15,518 nucleotides of DNA from Bacillota bacterium (GTDB lineage: Bacteria > Bacillota > Clostridia > Christensenellales > UMGS416), in NCBI GenBank assembly GCA_023409755.1, contig JAEYRA010000040.1, positions 1 to 15,518 on the forward strand, read 5' to 3'. Of this stretch, positions 13,227 through 15,518 are shown one piece after another. The number at the start of each line of letters is the position of its first letter. Position 1 is the first letter of the stretch. The position numbers and the translations under genes were made by a program. A model generated the notes under the pieces. The model was not told the origin of the DNA and searched no databases. It saw only the letters and a list, made by a program, of their open reading frames with translations.

Positions 13227-13232
13227 ACTGCC

Positions 13233-14171
13233 ATGCCTGACAGCTACGTCCACCGGCGCTTTGCCGCCGGCCTTACCGACCGCCTGACCCCCGCGGCCAT
13301 TGCGCTCATCACCGCCGACGAGGACTGCTTCCTGGTGGGTTCGCTGGGGCCCGACCCCCTCTTTGCCCACCGGTTCTGGAAGCCCTTTGCCCCCGACTCC
13401 ACGCGCGAACTGGGCAGCGTGCTGCACACCCGCGACACCGGCGCCTTTGCCAAAGCACTGCTGCAGGCGGCTGCCGATGACGTGCCCAGCACCCGCGCCT
13501 GGGCCCTGGGGTACCTGTGCCACGTCGCCGCCGATTCCTCCATCCACCCCTACGTCTACGCCCTCACCGGCATTGCCAACGACCGTCCGTTCCGTGGCGG
13601 CCACTTCGCGTTGGAAGCCGCGTGGGAGAGCCTGTATTACCACCAGGACCACCCCGACCAGCGCTGCCCGGTGCCGCCGCCCAGCCGGGAGCTGGCCGAT
13701 CTGTCCGAAGGCGCGCGACAGGCCATTGGCCGGGTGGTATCCGCCGCTGCCGCCGTCAGCCACGGCGCGTTGGTGCCCGCCGGGGATATTTCCCAGTCCA
13801 TCGGCCACATGGCGACGCTCAATGGGCTGCTCAGCAGCCCCCACGGCGGCAAACACGCCCTGGCCCGGGCGCTGGAGGCTCTTTCGGGCCAGCGGGGTGC
13901 GTTAGCCACCCACTTCGCACCCCGGCGGTTGCCCGCCGACGACCCGCTGAACCTGGAACATCGGACGTGGCACTCCCCCTGGGAGCCGGACCGGGCGCGC
14001 AGCGAGTCGGTGCCAGAACTCTACCGCGCCGGGGAAGCGCTGGCCGTGTCGTCCCTCAACGCCGCCGCCGATTTCTTCACCGGGGCCATGAGCCTGGAAG
14101 ACGCCATGGCCGTCATCGGCAACCGCAGCCTGCACTCGGGGCTGGATAGCTCCACCGGCCGCGCGGAGTAA
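13233..14171 (+). CDS. Zinc-dependent phospholipase C-like protein
   Basis: A 312-residue protein starting at ATG 13233 after a perfect AGGAGG. The N-terminal half is the zinc-dependent phospholipase C fold (PF00882 type): MPDSYVHRRFA, then GSLGPDPLF (Asp41), LHTRDT (His65) and GYLCHVAADSSIHPYVY. The last has the diagnostic H-x3-D-x3-H-P spacing (His97, Asp101, His105) expected to bind zinc. H-F-A-L-E around residue 128 could give further ligands. The second half is mainly helical and without clear motif. There is no signal peptide, so it acts in the cytoplasm or is only membrane-associated; this is typical for the short bacterial proteins of this class, whose substrates are mostly unknown. 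It is divergent from the MFS gene, with about 135 nt between starts. Confidence 0.8.
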   Translation: MPDSYVHRRFAAGLTDRLTPAAIALITADEDCFLVGSLGPDPLFAHRFWKPFAPDSTRELGSVLHTRDTGAFAKALLQAAADDVPSTRAWALGYLCHVAADSSIHPYVYALTGIANDRPFRGGHFALEAAWESLYYHQDHPDQRCPVPPPSRELADLSEGARQAIGRVVSAAAAVSHGALVPAGDISQSIGHMATLNGLLSSPHGGKHALARALEALSGQRGALATHFAPRRLPADDPLNLEHRTWHSPWEPDRARSESVPELYRAGEALAVSSLNAAADFFTGAMSLEDAMAVIGNRSLHSGLDSSTGRAE

Positions 14172-14252
14172 TCGATCGAGCACACCACGGATGTTGGCTG
14201 TCATGTCTAGACTGGCGTCAGAAGACCCCACATCCCCATGCCAGAGGCCAAG

Positions 14253-14261
14253 TGGTATGCT
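14253..14261 (+). promoter_or_regulatory. Possible promoter of the first GNAT gene
   Basis: TGGTATGCT at 14253-14261 fits an extended -10 (TGN then TATGCT), with no good -35. A 5-bp inverted repeat GGTAT (14254-14258) and ATACC (14271-14275) spans the presumed start of transcription. Low confidence. Confidence 0.3.
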
Positions 14262-14296
14262 ATTGTAGTGATACCTTGTGGAAAAAGGAGAGAACG

Positions 14297-14734
14297 ATGT
14301 CGTTTGAACTGAGAGTCAACCAATTAACTCCGGATGTGCTCATTGCCTTTCGTCTGTCGGCGGGGTGGAACGCCGGCACGCCTGAGCAGGCTGCCCGGGC
14401 GGTGGCCAACTCCCTGTGCACCGTCACCGCGGTGGAGGATGGCCGCGTCATCGGCATCGGCCGGATGATTGGCGATGGCGCGCTGAAGAATTACCTCGAA
14501 GACATTGTCGTGCTGCCCGAATGCCAGGGGCGGGGCGTTGGCTCGGCCGTGGTGCGCCGTCTGCTGGAAGCTGCCCGCGCCGACGCGCTGGACGGCACCC
14601 AGCTGGACGTGGGGTTGTGCGCCGCGAAGGGCAAGGAGCCATTCTATGCCTCCCTGGGGTTCTTCACCCTGCCCACCGAGGATCGTGGGCACTACATGGA
14701 ACAGCGTGTTCTGGATGGCCGTCCGCGGAAGTAA
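14297..14734 (+). CDS. GNAT acetyltransferase, first of a tandem pair
   Basis: A 145-residue GNAT protein from ATG 14297, after AAGGAGAG. The motifs are VTAVEDGRVIGIGRMIGDGA (strands 2-3), YLEDIVVLPECQGRGVGSAV with the acetyl-CoA loop Q-G-R-G-V-G, and KGKEPFYASLGFFTLPTED for the late fold. It lacks any obvious substrate signature; short GNATs of this type usually acetylate small amines or antibiotics. The gene just downstream (14929-15381) has the same motifs in the same order, so the two arose by duplication. It ends 194 nt before its paralog, leaving room for a separate promoter. Family certain, substrate unknown. Confidence 0.9.
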   Translation: MSFELRVNQLTPDVLIAFRLSAGWNAGTPEQAARAVANSLCTVTAVEDGRVIGIGRMIGDGALKNYLEDIVVLPECQGRGVGSAVVRRLLEAARADALDGTQLDVGLCAAKGKEPFYASLGFFTLPTEDRGHYMEQRVLDGRPRK

Positions 14735-14928
14735 CACTTACCAAACTGCGTGGCAAAGCGGGTTGCCCTACGAACCTCTCCAGTAAGACATCGTCCTACT
14801 GCCCAACCGCCAGTGCTGCGGCATAGCGCGGCCTGCTGCCCGCCCCCCCGCCACTGCATGGAGCAGAAAGAGGTACACCGCGAACCTAGCAAGTCGCCCG
14901 CCCCCAACCGCGCATAGGAGGAGCAGAC

Positions 14929-15381
14929 ATGTCCTGGGAACTCAAAGACAACGAACTGACCGCCGCCGATCTTCTTGCCTTCCGTTCCGTGGCCGGGTGG
15001 AGCCCCCGGTCGCTCGCCCAGGCCGAACGGGCCGTTGCCGCGTCGCTGCGCACCGTCACCGCCGTGGAGGACGGTCGGGTCGTCGGAATCGGCCGGCTCA
15101 TCGGCGACGGGGCCATCCATTGCTACCTGCAGGACATCATCGTGCTGCCCGATGCCCGCAGCCAGGGCGTTGGCCGCGCCATCGTGGAGCGGCTGCTGGA
15201 GTTTGTGCGCACCGCCACCGCCCCCGGTGACACCATCACCGTGGCGTTGATGGCCGCCCCCGGCCGGGAGGCGTTCTACCGCTCTCTCGGGTTCATCGAC
15301 CGCCCCAACGACTACCAGGGCGCAGGGATGGAACTGAAGATCACCGGCGACGCGGCGGGCGGGATTCACCACCAGGAGTAG
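14929..15381 (+). CDS. GNAT acetyltransferase, second of a tandem pair
   Basis: A 150-residue GNAT protein starting at ATG 14929 with AGGAGGAG upstream. It shares with the previous gene the start (MSWELKDNELTAADLLAFRS), VTAVEDGRVVGIGRLIGDGA, and the acetyl-CoA loop in DIIVLPDARSQGVGRAIVER. It continues with GREAFYRSLGFIDRPND and ends with a glycine-histidine tail (GGIHHQE). By eye about half of the residues match the first copy, so the duplication is old or the copies have diverged in substrate. It is followed after 26 nt by a very strong palindromic terminator. No promoter stands out in the 194-nt gap before it. Confidence 0.9.
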   Translation: MSWELKDNELTAADLLAFRSVAGWSPRSLAQAERAVAASLRTVTAVEDGRVVGIGRLIGDGAIHCYLQDIIVLPDARSQGVGRAIVERLLEFVRTATAPGDTITVALMAAPGREAFYRSLGFIDRPNDYQGAGMELKITGDAAGGIHHQE

Positions 15382-15407
15382 CCGCCCCGTCACGAGCAGG
15401 TCAAACG

Positions 15408-15440
15408 AGCGCCCCCTGACGCACTGCGTCAGGGGGCGCT
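15408..15440. terminator. Very strong 33-base palindromic terminator
   Basis: AGCGCCCCCTGACGCA (15408-15423) and its complement (15425-15440) form a perfect 16-bp-arm palindrome around one base; a realistic loop is ACT. Tails on both strands are only moderately T-rich. Its position after a rightward gene and before a possible leftward gene end suggests a bidirectional terminator. Confidence 0.75.
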
Positions 15441-15456
15441 ATGGCTCTGTTGGGTC

Positions 15457-15518
15457 TCACAGTCCGGGCTGCCGCCATTCGGCAGCGCAAGCGTCGATCA
15501 GAACCCCGCGTCTGCGCT
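15457..15518 (-). CDS. Possible C-terminal end of a leftward gene (cut by right edge)
   Basis: On the minus strand an open frame enters from the right edge and reads RRRGVLIDACAAEWRQPGL before TGA (15459-15457). The composition looks protein-like, and the stop lies 17 nt from the palindromic terminator, the expected layout for convergent genes. Only 19 codons are visible, so this could be chance. A 7-bp hairpin GCTGCCG/CGGCAGC (15468-15486) lies inside it. Confidence 0.3.
   Translation of the reverse strand, partial: RRRGVLIDACAAEWRQPGL

Noticed and set aside
11773..13287. A 504-codon open frame on the plus strand
   Set aside because: It lies antisense to the MFS gene, is rich in histidine, glutamine and glycine as expected for a shadow of a GC-rich gene, and has no family motifs or ribosome binding site.
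1..15518. tRNA or rRNA genes
   Set aside because: I saw no GTTCGA-type T-loop with a matching acceptor stem and no conserved rRNA segments; a tRNAscan-SE run would settle it.

Overview
The window spans a chromosomal replication-origin region of a GC-rich low-branching Gram-positive bacterium. The signs are RemB (DUF370), DUF5412, DUF1700/HAAS and DUF4097 proteins, strong AGGAGG-type ribosome binding sites and Bacillota-type DnaA and GyrB. An uncultured Clostridia/Oscillospirales-like lineage is my inference; no taxonomic marker was searched.

Layout. From the left edge to about 4.94 kb, all genes run leftwards: remB, gyrB, a small two-helix membrane protein, a GNAT acetyltransferase broken by an in-frame TAG, two tandem paralogous membrane-anchored proteins of unknown function, then the first codons of gyrA. 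A noncoding AT-rich stretch with DnaA boxes (about 4.94-5.44 kb) is the likely oriC. dnaA runs rightwards from it and ends at a strong terminator; no dnaN or recF follows. Next come a DUF5412-like membrane protein and a SnoaL-like protein. A leftward operon padR - DUF1700 - DUF4097 (9.29-11.09 kb) is followed, further right, by a leftward Atg22-type MFS transporter. The right end carries a rightward zinc-dependent phospholipase C-like gene, two tandem GNAT acetyltransferases, a large palindromic terminator and possibly the tail of a convergent gene.

How the genes relate. The left half is an origin/topology cluster: initiator DnaA on one side and both gyrase subunits on the other, with accessory genes wedged between gyrB and gyrA. 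PadR with DUF1700 and DUF4097 looks like a self-regulated envelope-stress module with a visible promoter and a palindrome inside it. The remaining genes look like independent accessory functions.

Most unusual is the noncoding DNA. Two copies of a roughly 400-450 bp structured repeat (8806-9253 and 11345-11752) lie directly downstream of the two leftward transcription units. Each carries a different 100-125 bp hairpin array, placed at a different point of the shared backbone and flanked by short direct repeats. The arrays share linkers and loops, while their stems have changed on both arms so that pairing is kept. This is covariation visible by eye and marks a structured RNA or DNA-hairpin element that I do not recognise. 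A second, smaller hairpin family appears to be tandemly repeated after dnaA.
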